The notes: a model not told the origin generated them from the sequence alone. DNA of 64,000 nucleotides from JAIVJG01 sp964236735 (GCA_964236735.1 CAXSFM010000005.1:1-64000); one strand, 5' to 3'; shown: positions 39,804 to 49,249, numbered from the stretch's first letter. Numbers and translations: made by a program.

Positions 39804-41066
39804 TTATGGCGTCTGGCCTAAGAGCCACGATTTAAGAATGCCCGGCGAGGCGGCGTCAATCGAGAAATATTCCTGCATCAGTTTCCGGTACAACTCGTTG
39901 CGCTCGCTGGCGTGGAGCGTGTAGCCGCGCGGCATCTGCCCGCCTTTGACGTAAGAGCTAATCAAGACTGCATCCATCGGCCAGTTGAAATTTCCCAGAC
40001 GCGCCTGCTTGTGGCACGCGCTGCAACTCATCGCGCGCCCGATGGCGGTTTCGTTGAAGCCCGCGCCGAAGCGTCGCTCGCGGCTGTCAGCGCTCGCCGA
40101 ACTCAGTCCGGGGCCGAACTTGCTCGTGTCCAGATATTTTTCAAAACTCGGCGAGCCGTAGCTCAGGAAACGACGATTGACGGCATCGACGGCTTCCTGC
40201 TCGGACGGTCTCACGCTGCCCGCGACGGGGAAGATGGGGAGGATGCCGCTCTTGTGGCAGACCACGCAACTGTCGTCGCCGAAGCCGAGTTCCCAACGCC
40301 CGTTGATGGTGATTGGATTGCCGGTGCGATACGTTCGATAAAAGTCTTTGAAGTAAATATTCGATGTCCCGTCGGAATTGAGCAGAGCAGAGACGACCGA
40401 GACGTTGCGCGTGCGGACGCGCGTCGCCGGGTCTGTGACTCCGAACTGCACCCACTTCTCAGGGATGCCTTCATCGGCTTTGCCCGGCACGACGATTAAG
40501 AGACGGCGATAACTGTCGTCGTTATCGGGCGTCCCCAGATGCCGCGACGTGTAGCTGAAAAAGATGAGTTGCTCGGACTCATCTCTTTTGGCGTTGAGTT
40601 GGCGCAGATAAGTTTTCGCGCGCTCCAGAGTTTCCGTGCGACTGACGACGCGGAGAAATTCCTGCGTCGTGAGGAATTCCGGGATTTGCACGTAGGGGCG
40701 CGTCTCTTCAAAGTATTGCTTGTCGGGTACGCTCAAGCCCAACTCGTGATCCGGTTGTTGAACGACGGACACGGCGGCGATGTACTCGACGAAGGCGCGA
40801 TGGCGGCTCATAAAGTTTTCGTCCTGCGCGAGCTTGCAGCGTTGGATCGTGCCGTTAATCCGGTTCAGGAGTTTTTCATAAGCGGGCGCTGCTTCATCCT
40901 TTTCAAACGCGGCGTGCGCGGCCAGCACGAGCGCGTTGACGTTGGCCGTCAACCACGCCTCCGGTCGAGACTTCAGTTGCGCGCATGGCGCAGCAGTAGC
41001 AGCGGCGTGCGCCGTCTCGCCGATGAGCAGCAGGCAAAACAAAGCCACGCACAGACGGAAAGTCAT
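39804..41066 (-). CDS. Exported di-haem c-type cytochrome-like protein
   Basis: 420 residues from ATG 41066, nine bases after AAGGAG; an upstream in-frame start at 41135 lacks such a site. Signal peptide about 1-21 (LCVALFCLLLIGETAHA). Two covalent haem motifs, CVVCH (followed by KSGILP) and CSACH (followed by KQARLG), sit in the C-terminal half; the N-terminal half (about 25-215) is helical and unknown. A periplasmic electron-transfer or oxidase role is likely. The C-terminal part resembles the cytochrome half of bacterial di-haem proteins but lacks a recognised peroxidase signature. Single gene. Confidence 0.75.
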   Translation of the reverse strand: MTFRLCVALFCLLLIGETAHAAATAAPCAQLKSRPEAWLTANVNALVLAAHAAFEKDEAAPAYEKLLNRINGTIQRCKLAQDENFMSRHRAFVEYIAAVSVVQQPDHELGLSVPDKQYFEETRPYVQIPEFLTTQEFLRVVSRTETLERAKTYLRQLNAKRDESEQLIFFSYTSRHLGTPDNDDSYRRLLIVVPGKADEGIPEKWVQFGVTDPATRVRTRNVSVVSALLNSDGTSNIYFKDFYRTYRTGNPITINGRWELGFGDDSCVVCHKSGILPIFPVAGSVRPSEQEAVDAVNRRFLSYGSPSFEKYLDTSKFGPGLSSASADSRERRFGAGFNETAIGRAMSCSACHKQARLGNFNWPMDAVLISSYVKGGQMPRGYTLHASERNELYRKLMQEYFSIDAASPGILKSWLLGQTP

Positions 41067-41383
41067 GGAGTCAACTCCTTTGAGAGAACAGGCACAGTCA
41101 GGCGACATCACGCGCCGGGATTTTGACTGAGGCATTTACGATTGCCGCAGCAACTCTTTCGACTGCCCGACGGCTCGATGCGCGTCAGAGCAAGGTGCGC
41201 GCGTGCGAGCGCCATGATGTATCGGACAAGCCTCGCGTGGCAACTATTCAAACGATGCGGACTCCAATCTTGATAATTGAAGCGCAAAATAATTCATCGC
41301 GTTGCAAAAATTTTCGGAACCGACATGCACGGAGCGACGTGCAAGCAGATGAATAAAACTCTCTCTGGAGGTCTCTCTGATTT
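41067..41383. other. Divergent intergenic region, nothing recognised
   Basis: Carries ribosome-binding sites for both divergent genes. More AT-rich near 41255-41310. No hairpin, repeat or well-matched promoter pair could be assigned by eye. Confidence 0.4.
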
Positions 41384-42775
41384 ATGAAGAGGAAAACATT
41401 GTTCACCATCGTCGCGCTTTTTTTCCTGTTGACGCAGGCCGCCGCAGTGTCGCGCGCGCAGGAGACAGCAGCGCCCGTCGCGCCGACCACGCCCGTCGCG
41501 CCCGCTGCACTCGCCGCACCGCCCGCATCCGTCGCCGCGCCGTCTGTATCCGCTGCAACACTAACAGCGACCGCGCCCGTCGCGCCGACCGCACCTCTGT
41601 CGTCAGAGACACTGACCGCGCACGTTGCTGCGCCGTCCGCGCCTGCCGCGCCGTCTTCGTTAAGTGCACCGCTTGCGCCCCCCGCTGCTGTGCGGTCGGC
41701 CCCTGCTGTGATTGCCGCGCCAGCCGTGCTCGCTGCGCCGCAAGCGCCCGTCTCGCCATCAGCGCAGCCCGCACCCGTCGCGCCGCCTGTGCCACCGGCA
41801 TTCGTCTCGGCCTTGCAGCTTGAAGGTAATTATCTCGGCGTCGAAGTCGAAGAAATCACGCGCGCGAACATGAGCCGCTTCAACGTCACGGGCGAGCCGC
41901 GCGGCGTCGCGGTCGTGCGAGTCTTGAAGGGCAGCCCTGCGGAGCGCGCGGGACTGCGTGAGAATGACGTGATCGTGCGTTTCGACGGCGAGACGTTGAC
42001 GAGCGTGCGTAAGTTGAATCGTCTCGTCAGCGAGTCGTCGCCGGAACACAACGCGCGCCTGACGATTCTGCGCGGCGGCGCGGAGCAGGAATTTTCCGCC
42101 ACGCTCGGCAAGCGTGAAGGTCTCGCGCAGAGTTTCGCGGGCTTCAACAACATGATACCGCCCGCGCAGATGGAAGAAATGCGAAAGCGCGCCGAAGCGT
42201 GGAGCAAGCAGGGCGAGCAGTGGAAGCTACAGGGCGAGTTGATGCGTAAGCAGTTTGGAGAGATGGGACGCAACAATCCCGGACTCTTCAATAACCTCGC
42301 GCCCTTCGCGACAAGCTTCGGAGCGGGAGGACGGCGCATCGGCGTCGCCACCACGCCGGTCGGCAAGCAACTTGCGGATTACTTCGGCGTCTCGCGCGGA
42401 CGCGGTTTGCTCGTCACGTCCGTCGAAGACAACAGCCCCGCGTCGAAGGCCGGACTCAAAGCCGGCGACGTGATCGTTGAAGTTGACGGGCAGAGCGTCG
42501 AGAATGCGAGTGACATCGCCAGAGAGTTGAGCCGCAAGGAGCAGGGCGAAGTGACGGTCACCGTCGTGCGCGAAAGAAAAGAACGTAACTTCAAGTTGAC
42601 GCCTGAGCGCAGGCCGGACGGCGGACTTCTGCTGCCGCGCGCATATCTCGCGTCGCCCGTCGTCTTGAACGGCAGCGCAACTGCGCCGCGCCTCGTCGCA
42701 CCACGCGCGTTAACGTCTGCGCCGCGCGTCTTGAGAATGACGGGCGTCGTCTCAACTAGCCGCACAATTTTGTGA
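41384..42775 (+). CDS. Secreted protein with two PDZ domains and Ala/Pro linker
   Basis: 463 residues. Signal peptide 1-26 (IVALFFLLTQAAAVSRAQ). Residues 27-140 are a low-complexity Ala/Pro/Val stretch (VAPTTPVAPAALAAP-like), then PDZ 1 (about 149-235, GVEVEEITRANMSRFNV and GSPAERAGLRENDVIVRFDG) and PDZ 2 (about 310-395, GLLVTSVEDNSPASKAGLKAGDVIVEVDG), with a charged helical spacer between. The PDZ pair is like that of HtrA/DegP, but no trypsin-like domain is present, so it is an adaptor rather than a protease. Possible role: periplasmic binding of unfolded C-termini. A terminator follows at 42915. Confidence 0.85.
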   Translation: MKRKTLFTIVALFFLLTQAAAVSRAQETAAPVAPTTPVAPAALAAPPASVAAPSVSAATLTATAPVAPTAPLSSETLTAHVAAPSAPAAPSSLSAPLAPPAAVRSAPAVIAAPAVLAAPQAPVSPSAQPAPVAPPVPPAFVSALQLEGNYLGVEVEEITRANMSRFNVTGEPRGVAVVRVLKGSPAERAGLRENDVIVRFDGETLTSVRKLNRLVSESSPEHNARLTILRGGAEQEFSATLGKREGLAQSFAGFNNMIPPAQMEEMRKRAEAWSKQGEQWKLQGELMRKQFGEMGRNNPGLFNNLAPFATSFGAGGRRIGVATTPVGKQLADYFGVSRGRGLLVTSVEDNSPASKAGLKAGDVIVEVDGQSVENASDIARELSRKEQGEVTVTVVRERKERNFKLTPERRPDGGLLLPRAYLASPVVLNGSATAPRLVAPRALTSAPRVLRMTGVVSTSRTIL

Positions 42776-42801
42776 GAGCGACTTAGAGCGGATTTGGTTT
42801 G

Positions 42802-42868
42802 AATGTACGGTAGGCTGTCAGCCTGCCGCCAACTGTGCGCGCGGCAGGCTGACAGCCTACCGTACATT
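42802..42868. repeat. Long perfect inverted repeat, MITE-like
   Basis: Two exact 28-base arms (42802-42829 and 42841-42868) around an 11-base loop; core sequence GTACGGTAGGCTGTCAGCC. A further pair, TTAGAGCGG and CCGCTCTAA, flanks the arms at about 42783-42791 and 42879-42887, giving terminal inverted repeats. No open frame inside. Looks like a small non-autonomous palindromic element. Confidence 0.75.
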
Positions 42869-42914
42869 GATTTGCTAACCGCTCTAATCGCGTCGGTATT
42901 GTGCAGTAGAAAAC

Positions 42915-42962
42915 ATGACAGAGGCGGGACGCATGAAAGTGCATCTCGCCTCTGTCATTTTT
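42915..42962. terminator. Rho-independent terminator
   Basis: Arms ATGACAGAGGCGGGA (42915-42929) and TCTCGCCTCTGTCAT (42944-42958) pair over 15 positions with one G-U, followed by a run of T. Serves the PDZ protein gene and, with weaker U-run, the convergent gene. Confidence 0.85.
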
Positions 42963-42976
42963 GCTTGCGGCTTCAG

Positions 42977-44962
42977 TTACGGTTGCTTGTTCGCGAGTCC
43001 CTGTTTGGCCGCGAGCGCTTCCTTGTACGCGCCGCCGGGCACGTCCTGAAGTTTGATGGCCGCGTCGAACTCTCTGGCGGCTTCTTCTTTGCGGTCGAGG
43101 AAGGCGAGGATGCGACCGCGCGCGACGTAGGCGCGTGAGAGCAGCGCGGCGTCCGTCTCCGGCGAGGCGAGGAGCGTGGCCTGCCGGTAATGTTCGAGCG
43201 CGCGGTTCAACCGTTCGGCCTGCACAGTTTCATCGAAAGCGTCTTGCGCCGAAAGTCCCGCGGCGCGTCCGAGTCCGAAGTAAACGCGCGGCTCATTCTT
43301 GTATTGATCGCGCATCGAGAGCAGTCGCGCCTCCGCCTCCGTGTAATTGTTCACGAGCAACAGATCATCCACTTCGCCGAGTCGCTTGAAGAGCGTAGCG
43401 CGCGCCTCGTCGAGCGAAGCATCGCTGGCGGCGTCTCTCTCTCTCGCCTGTTGCTGCGCTTTTTTGCGCGCCTCTCTGTCGCGCGTGACCGCCGTCGCGT
43501 ACTCCGCCGGGCGGGTCAACTCGTGCGCGGGAGAGATGGATGAGATCATGTCTGTGATGAAGGTCGCGATGTCGAAGCCGGACGACTCGATACCGCGCAG
43601 TTGCTCCGCGAAGTAAAAGTCGAGCACCGCGCCACGCTCGTAAGATTCGGCGAGCGCGGCGGTCGCGGTATCTTCAATCGCCTGTTGCGCGTCCTTCGAT
43701 TCGCGAAGGATGGCGGCGTGTGTCGCTTCATCACGCGCGGCGGTCAGTCGCGCGCTCGTCTTGAGTTGCAGTTCACGCAGTCGCGCCGTCTCTTCCATCC
43801 GCGTGTCGGCGGCGGAGACGAGCGAGCGTGAGACGGTGAGATACACGTCGGGCGTGATGTCCTGATGGGCGCGCTCGCGCTCGGCGTCGAGCACGGTTTT
43901 AATCTCGGCGCGCTTGAGGGCGATTTCCCGGCTGTGGCGAATGACGAGCGGGTCAATCAAATACTGGATGTAGGCGCGTCGCAATCCGGTGGAGCGCGGG
44001 TCTAAAGCGCCGCTCGCTCGCGAGTCTGTCCGCGCCGGCACGATGACGTAGTAATCATCCGCGATGACACGCAGGTTGATCGCGCCCGGCGCGGCCAGCA
44101 GAGCGGGCACGATGTGAAAACGTCGCTCGTGTTCGCGATAGGTCGTCTCTTTCTGCGCCGCCGCTTTGCCGTTTTTCTTGTTGTTGGTCGTCGCCGGTCT
44201 CCCTTCCGTCACGATGCGCTCGGTGAAGGTCTTGACGGGCTGCGTGTTGAGATAGTGAAGCACGCTGTAGCCCATCTCGATAGAGGCGGCGCGGAGCGTG
44301 TCGGCTTCGGCGCGGTGCATCTGGAGATAAGTCGGGAGACGTTCGTCCATCCGCGCGGCGCGATAAAAGTCGCGCACGAGTGGCGCGAAGTCGAACACGT
44401 CGAGCGCGCCGGCGGGCAGATCGTCAGAGCGCGGGGGAGTTTCAAAGCCGGGCGCGGGGCCGAGCGTGTAGGCGAGCGAGACATAGTTGGCGGCCTGTTC
44501 GGCGGATGTCGCGTGCGCGTCGTCGAGCTTGTGACGGCGATAAAATTCCTGCATCCGCGCGCGCAAAGCGGGGTCGAGCGACGCGAGGTCTTTTCTCAAC
44601 ATCTGTCGAAAGATGGAAGGCTCCGCGCCTTCCGGCGTCGGCTCCCAACCGGCGGCGTCGAGCGCGGCCAGCATCACGACGAGGCGCGGCTCCGGTTCAA
44701 TCTGGATGCCGAGATCGGACAACGCAAGCTTCTCCGTGCGCGGCTGTTGTGGTGGCGGTGGTTGTTGCTGCTGGGTCAGATTCACCTGCGGCGGCCTGTT
44801 CGGCACGGGCGCGCTCGTCGTCGTTTGACGTGGCGCGGCGGAAGGTGTTGACGACGGCGTCGGCGTGCGTGGTTGTTGTTGCTGCTGTCGCGCGTGCGCG
44901 ACGATGCCATGAGCGCACAAAAGTACGACGACGGCGGAGACTGTCAAAAACTGCTTCTTCAT
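42977..44962 (-). CDS. Large secreted protein of unknown function, TPR-like C-terminus
   Basis: 661 residues; ATG 44962. Signal peptide about 1-25 (LTVSAVVVLLCAHGIVAHA), a Gln/Pro/Thr-rich linker (26-75), then a large helical region without known domain (about 80-470: DLGIQIEPEPRLVVMLAALDAAG, NTQPVKTFTERIVTEGR), with a coiled-coil stretch (about 345-440) and TPR-like helices from about 555 to 655 (YTEAEARLLSMRDQYKNEPR). I do not recognise the central domain; it may be a conserved Acidobacteriota family. No catalytic motif is apparent. Monocistronic. Confidence 0.75.
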   Translation of the reverse strand: MKKQFLTVSAVVVLLCAHGIVAHARQQQQQPRTPTPSSTPSAAPRQTTTSAPVPNRPPQVNLTQQQQPPPPQQPRTEKLALSDLGIQIEPEPRLVVMLAALDAAGWEPTPEGAEPSIFRQMLRKDLASLDPALRARMQEFYRRHKLDDAHATSAEQAANYVSLAYTLGPAPGFETPPRSDDLPAGALDVFDFAPLVRDFYRAARMDERLPTYLQMHRAEADTLRAASIEMGYSVLHYLNTQPVKTFTERIVTEGRPATTNNKKNGKAAAQKETTYREHERRFHIVPALLAAPGAINLRVIADDYYVIVPARTDSRASGALDPRSTGLRRAYIQYLIDPLVIRHSREIALKRAEIKTVLDAERERAHQDITPDVYLTVSRSLVSAADTRMEETARLRELQLKTSARLTAARDEATHAAILRESKDAQQAIEDTATAALAESYERGAVLDFYFAEQLRGIESSGFDIATFITDMISSISPAHELTRPAEYATAVTRDREARKKAQQQARERDAASDASLDEARATLFKRLGEVDDLLLVNNYTEAEARLLSMRDQYKNEPRVYFGLGRAAGLSAQDAFDETVQAERLNRALEHYRQATLLASPETDAALLSRAYVARGRILAFLDRKEEAAREFDAAIKLQDVPGGAYKEALAAKQGLANKQP

Positions 44963-45188
44963 AAATGCTCTGAATTAACGATAGCGATTTGCGTCGCGGG
45001 TGCGTCTTAGCAGAGACCGCCCTTGCTTTGAATCGAACGCTTGTAGAGATGCGTCGCGCCTTCGCGCCGGATGCCCGAAAGCAAAGATGAAGACTGCGTA
45101 CTCAAGCATTGCTGAAAAGTTCAGAGTGACGCCTTCAAGCGTGATTCTTCGGCCATCAAACTCACGGCTCAAGCCGCAACTTTGAACT

Positions 45189-45665
45189 TCAACCGTCACG
45201 CTTCTGCTTGCGCCTTCTGCGCGCGCGCAAAAAACGTAGCGTAACAGGATACGCAGCCAGCGAACAAACGACGGAGAGCGCGAGGCCGCCGACGGCAAAG
45301 GGCAGCAACACGGTGCGGCTGCGAGACAGCAAGGTGTGCCAGTACGCGCCGGTCAACAGTTGCGGCTCGCGCAGTAATTCGAGGTCTGCGGCGGGGAGTC
45401 TCAGCGGTCGTCCGAGCAGGAACGCGCCGATGGCGTAGGAGAGAAGCGTGATCGGGACAAGCGTCAGAAAGGGATTGTTAACGAACGTGCCGATGTAGAT
45501 GGCGATTTTGTTGAGACGGAACAGAAAGGCGACGAGCGTCGCGAGGATAGTATGGAGGCCGAGAAACGGCGAGAAGGCGATGAAGATGCCGACGGAAAAA
45601 GCGAGCGCCGTCCGCTCCGGTGGATCGTCAATCGCGAGCAGACGGCGGACGGCGTTGCGAAACAT
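45189..45665 (-). CDS. DUF2062 family membrane protein
   Basis: 158 residues, ATG 45665. The DUF2062 core is clear: ERTALAFSVGIFIAFSPFLGLHT, LFRLNKIAIYIGTFVNNPF, then two more hydrophobic segments, giving about three or four membrane passes. Function of the family is unknown. Lies downstream of the STAS gene in the same direction, separated by a heptamer array. C-terminus is basic. Confidence 0.85.
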   Translation of the reverse strand: MFRNAVRRLLAIDDPPERTALAFSVGIFIAFSPFLGLHTILATLVAFLFRLNKIAIYIGTFVNNPFLTLVPITLLSYAIGAFLLGRPLRLPAADLELLREPQLLTGAYWHTLLSRSRTVLLPFAVGGLALSVVCSLAAYPVTLRFLRARRRRKQKRDG

Positions 45666-45673
45666 AACAAGAG

Positions 45674-45752
45674 TGACAAGTAATAAGTGATGAGTGATAA
45701 GTAATGAGAGAAGACGGATTCTTTCTCATCACTCATCACTTATCACTCATCA
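45674..45752. repeat. Heptamer array pair, TGATGAG family
   Basis: TGACAAG, TAATAAG, TGATGAG, TGATAAG, TAATGAG (45674-45708) face CTCATCA, CTCATCA, CTTATCA, CTCATCA (45725-45752). It fills the gap between the STAS gene and the DUF2062 gene on the minus strand. Confidence 0.85.
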
Positions 45753-45761
45753 CCTTTTTCG

Positions 45762-46109
45762 TTACTTGTAGCTGTTGAGCGCTTCGGCCTCTGCGTCGTA
45801 GGTGTCGAAGACGGTCAGGAGTTTGGTGATAGTCAGGAGGTCGCGAATCTTCTGCGTCAGGTTGAGCAGTTTCAACTGGCCTTCTTCGCGCTTGAGCGTC
45901 GTGTAGCTGGAGACGAGTTCGCCGATGCCGCTCGAATCAACGTAGCTGACGCCCGCCAGATTCAGCAGAATCTTTTTCTTGCCTTCTTCGATGAGCCGCC
46001 GGATGGCGCTCCGCAGGGCGACGCTGCCTTCGCCGATGGTGATCTTGCCTTCAAGGTCGAGGACGGTCACGTCGCCGGCCTGTCGTTCTCTGACATTAAG
46101 TTCTGCCAT
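45762..46109 (-). CDS. Anti-anti-sigma factor (STAS domain)
   Basis: 115 residues from ATG 46109, nine bases after AAGGAG; the frame extends further upstream but without homology. Single STAS domain with the phosphorylatable serine region LAGVSYVDSSGIGELVSS, as in SpoIIAA/RsbV. In the partner-switching scheme it binds the anti-sigma kinase when dephosphorylated and frees the sigma factor. The kinase-like partner gene is directly upstream. No sigma factor gene is near. Confidence 0.93.
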   Translation of the reverse strand: MAELNVRERQAGDVTVLDLEGKITIGEGSVALRSAIRRLIEEGKKKILLNLAGVSYVDSSGIGELVSSYTTLKREEGQLKLLNLTQKIRDLLTITKLLTVFDTYDAEAEALNSYK

Positions 46110-46210
46110 TGCGAAAATCTCCTTAGAATTTTTGAATAGTCCGTAGTCAGCAGCCAGTATAAAGAGCGTCGCCCGTGTTCGACGCCGCGCAACTGTTAAC
46201 TGTCCGCTCA

Positions 46211-46633
46211 CTACTTTCGTTTGGTCATGCGAACCACTGTGCCGCCTGCGGGGTGTCGCTCCCACTGCACGTCGTCCATAAAGTTACGCATGAAGAGCAT
46301 ACCACGTCCCGACGCTTTCAAGAGGTTCTGTTCGGCGGTCGGGTCGGCAACACGCACGGGGTCGAAGCCCGTGCCGCGATCACGCACTGAGATAGATAAT
46401 TCCGTGCTCGAACAACTGTAGTTTACTTCGACCGTTTTGCTTTCATCCTGACGGTTGCCGTGCAGGACGGCGTTGGTCACGGCCTCGCGCACGGCCATGT
46501 CAATCGCGAACAGCGCGTCTTCCGAGAATCCGCTGCGCCGCGCGAAGTCTGCGACGGCAGACACCGCGCGGTCAATCGAATCAACGCGGCTCGGCAGTTT
46601 TAGCTCGGTCGGTCTTTCCGTCAGGATTCTCAA
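46211..46633 (-). CDS. Anti-sigma serine kinase, RsbW/SpoIIAB type
   Basis: About 140 residues of HATPase_c_2 type. ATP-binding motifs: AIDMAVREAVTNAVLHGN (N-box), DRGTGFDP (G1) and GRGMLFMRNFMDDV (G2). It would phosphorylate the adjacent STAS protein and sequester a sigma factor. The start is uncertain: TTG 46633 is preceded by GGAG and aligns with the family N-terminus; GTG 46729 would add 32 residues without a ribosome-binding site. The gene is 101 bases upstream of the STAS gene in the same orientation. Confidence 0.88.
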   Translation of the reverse strand: MRILTERPTELKLPSRVDSIDRAVSAVADFARRSGFSEDALFAIDMAVREAVTNAVLHGNRQDESKTVEVNYSCSSTELSISVRDRGTGFDPVRVADPTAEQNLLKASGRGMLFMRNFMDDVQWERHPAGGTVVRMTKRK

Positions 46634-46840
46634 GACAGATGCGTCTCCGTCGTGGCCGGGACAGGCTGCCGGCCACAGGAATATTGCCACGTTAGACACT
46701 GGAAAGAGAAAGCCTGCACGGTGTAACACGCGCGCCGTTCAAGTGTCAAGAAAAGCTCAGTAAAAGCCATATTCCGGCGTCTTTAGCATTTCACATGATC
46801 AAGCGCGTGACATCTTGAATTATCTCTTCAACGACTCAAT

Positions 46841-47596
46841 CTATTGCGAGAGTTTCGTCGAATAGAGGATGCCGTAGAGCGCGTCTTCGTGGCGCGCGAA
46901 ATCTTTTCCGCGCGTGGCGAGCATGACGTTGATGAGTTGCGTCTGGCCTTTGTAGTTGCGATAGGTCATCCATTGCAGACGCTGCGGGCTATCGCTTGAT
47001 TCGGGCGCGCTCTCGCGAAACTCGACGCCCTTGACGCCATTGAGCGTGAGCCAGCGCACTTCGTCCACTTCGCCGTTTTGCTTGCGCGTCTGCGCTCCGT
47101 CGTAGAAGGCTTTGAGGCTAATCTCTGTGGGGAAGTCCGCGCTCATCGCAGAGATGCTGACGATCAGAGACGCGGCATCAAACGAGCCGGGCGAGCGCCA
47201 GAGAAACGTCCTGCTGTCAACGGACTGCTTGCTCCACTTCTGCGGCACCGTCCACGAAATTTCCTGTTGCTCCCAGGTGGCGGATTGGCCGCCCGCGATG
47301 GCAGCGGCCTGCGCCGACGTGGGCGAAGCGTTCTCCGCGCCGTCGTCGCTCGATGATGATGAGGTCGTCCCGCCTGTCCCATTCGTCAGCGTCCTGGCTT
47401 GCCGGTTGGCGAAGTAAAAGCCACCCGCAAAGAGGAGAATGAGAAAGACTGCGCCAATGGCGAGGACGACGGCGGCGATGATGCCGATCAGACAGCCCTT
47501 CGAGAGTCCGGCCTTCTTCGCGGGCGGCGGTGGGGCGCCATAAGCCGCGCCGGATGGTGGTGGTGGCGGCATCTGCGGGTTGGGAATGTTTTGCAT
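46841..47596 (-). CDS. Proline-rich membrane-anchored protein with DcrB/PsbP-like domain
   Basis: 251 residues. N-terminal cytoplasmic Pro/Gly-rich segment (MPPPPPSGAAYGAPPPP), one transmembrane helix (about 35-62), a Ser/Thr-rich linker, and an extracytoplasmic domain (about 100-251) opening with ISWTVPQKWSK, which resembles DcrB/PsbP-type folds and the C-terminal domain of the M48 protease in this window (YAMRYPANW). Function unknown. Single gene; the following 245 bases to aroA hold no recognisable signal. Confidence 0.75.
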   Translation of the reverse strand: MQNIPNPQMPPPPPSGAAYGAPPPPAKKAGLSKGCLIGIIAAVVLAIGAVFLILLFAGGFYFANRQARTLTNGTGGTTSSSSSDDGAENASPTSAQAAAIAGGQSATWEQQEISWTVPQKWSKQSVDSRTFLWRSPGSFDAASLIVSISAMSADFPTEISLKAFYDGAQTRKQNGEVDEVRWLTLNGVKGVEFRESAPESSDSPQRLQWMTYRNYKGQTQLINVMLATRGKDFARHEDALYGILYSTKLSQ

Positions 47597-47840
47597 AAAA
47601 TCGCGCGCTCCTTGACTTGAAATGCGGACGGGTTGAATGAAGTTCTTAAAGCGTAGATTAGGTCAGACGGATTTCGACGGCGGACTATATCATAGCCCGA
47701 AGGATTTTCTAGCCATCATTTTTTGAAACATCCTGTCTGAAAAATGGGAGCCTTTTTCCTCTATCAACTGTTAATCAACCCGGCGGGCGTACCACTTTTT
47801 TTGCAGACTCGGACGCCTGCGCCTCTGCTAATATCCACGC

Positions 47841-49199
47841 ATGAAGATTCGGACGGCAAAGCGCGTGCGCGGGCGTGTCGAGAGGTTACCCGGCGATAAG
47901 TCCATCTCGCATCGCGCGGCGATCATCGCGTCGCTGGCGCGCGGGCAGACGACGATTCGTAATTATTCGACGAGCGCGGATTGCGCCTCGACGCTCGCGT
48001 GTCTCGCGCAACTCGGCGTGCGCGTTCGACGCGACGACGACAACACGGTCATCGTTGACGGCGTCGGGACACCGGACGGACGTCCGCTTTTGCGCGAGCC
48101 TGTGGCGTCGCTCGATTGCGGCAACAGCGGTTCGACGATGCGCCTGCTGGCGGGCGTGCTCGCGGGACAACGGTTCGCGTCCACGTTGACGGGCGACGCC
48201 TCTCTGCAAGCGCGTCCGATGCGAAGAATCATCGAGCCGCTCGCACGCATGGGCGCGAGCGTGTTGGCGGAAGACGGGCACGCGCCGCTTCGTGTCGAAG
48301 GACGCGAGGGCGCGCTGGCGGCCATCGAATACGAGACGCCCGTGGCGAGCGCGCAGATCAAGTCTTGCGTGCTGCTCGCCGGACTCGGCGCAGAGGGGCG
48401 CACGCGCGTCATCGAAGCGTCGCGGACGCGCGACCACACGGAGCGGATGCTGCGCTGGTTCGGCGTCCATGTCGAGACGGAAGCTCTGGAGCATCAGGAC
48501 GGCCCGACCTACGCGCACGCCGCGTCCGTCACGGGGCCGGCGCATTTTGTCGCGCGCGATTTGTTCGTGCCGGGCGACATTTCTGCGGCGGCTTTTCTTA
48601 TCTGCGCCGCGACGCTTTTGCCCGGCTCGGATTTATCAATCAAGGGTGTCGGACTCAACCCGACGCGCACGCAACTGCTCGACACGCTCGCGTTGCTCGG
48701 CGCGGACGTGCGCGTGGAAAACGAGCGCGAGCTATCGAATGAGCCAATCGGCGACGTGCGCGCGCGCGGCGTCGAACGCAGTCTTGAGCCGCTTGAGAGT
48801 GGCAGGCCGCCGCTCGTCTTGAAGGGGCACGTCGTCGCGGGATTGATTGACGAACTGCCCGTCCTCGCCGTCGTCGGGACGCAGATCGAGGGCGGGTTGG
48901 AGATACGCGAGGCGCGCGAGTTGCGCGTCAAGGAGTCTGATCGCATCAGCGCGACGGTTGAGAATTTGCGCGCGATGGGCGCGCAGGTCGAAGAGTACGA
49001 CGACGGCATGAAGGTACACGGGCGCGCGGCCTTGCACGGCGCGCGGCTCGACGCGCGGGGCGACCACCGCATCGCGATGGCCTTCGCCGTCGCCGCGCTC
49101 ATCGCCGAGGGCGAGACGGAAATCGCGGGCGCGGAAGAATGCGTCGGCGTCTCGTTCCCGGATTTTTTTTCGCTGCTTGAATCGGTGACGGAAAGATAA
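47841..49199 (+). CDS. aroA: 3-phosphoshikimate 1-carboxyvinyltransferase (EPSP synthase)
   Basis: 452 residues, sixth step of the shikimate pathway: joins shikimate-3-phosphate and PEP. Family motifs: GDKSISHRAAI (Lys and Ser substrate contacts), NSGSTMRLLAGVLAG, SAQIKSCVLLAG and RVKESDRI near the end; the two six-fold beta-alpha repeat domains are complete. The alanine following the NSGST motif environment and IPS loop suggests a class II-like enzyme, but this cannot be decided by eye. ATG 47841 is the only sensible start. First gene of aroA-aroK-rtcB. Confidence 0.95.
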   Translation: MKIRTAKRVRGRVERLPGDKSISHRAAIIASLARGQTTIRNYSTSADCASTLACLAQLGVRVRRDDDNTVIVDGVGTPDGRPLLREPVASLDCGNSGSTMRLLAGVLAGQRFASTLTGDASLQARPMRRIIEPLARMGASVLAEDGHAPLRVEGREGALAAIEYETPVASAQIKSCVLLAGLGAEGRTRVIEASRTRDHTERMLRWFGVHVETEALEHQDGPTYAHAASVTGPAHFVARDLFVPGDISAAAFLICAATLLPGSDLSIKGVGLNPTRTQLLDTLALLGADVRVENERELSNEPIGDVRARGVERSLEPLESGRPPLVLKGHVVAGLIDELPVLAVVGTQIEGGLEIREARELRVKESDRISATVENLRAMGAQVEEYDDGMKVHGRAALHGARLDARGDHRIAMAFAVAALIAEGETEIAGAEECVGVSFPDFFSLLESVTER

Positions 49200-49249
49200 G
49201 CGTGCCGTCAGTTCAAAGAAAGCGCGGTCGTGGTTGAGTCGCCAGAGGA

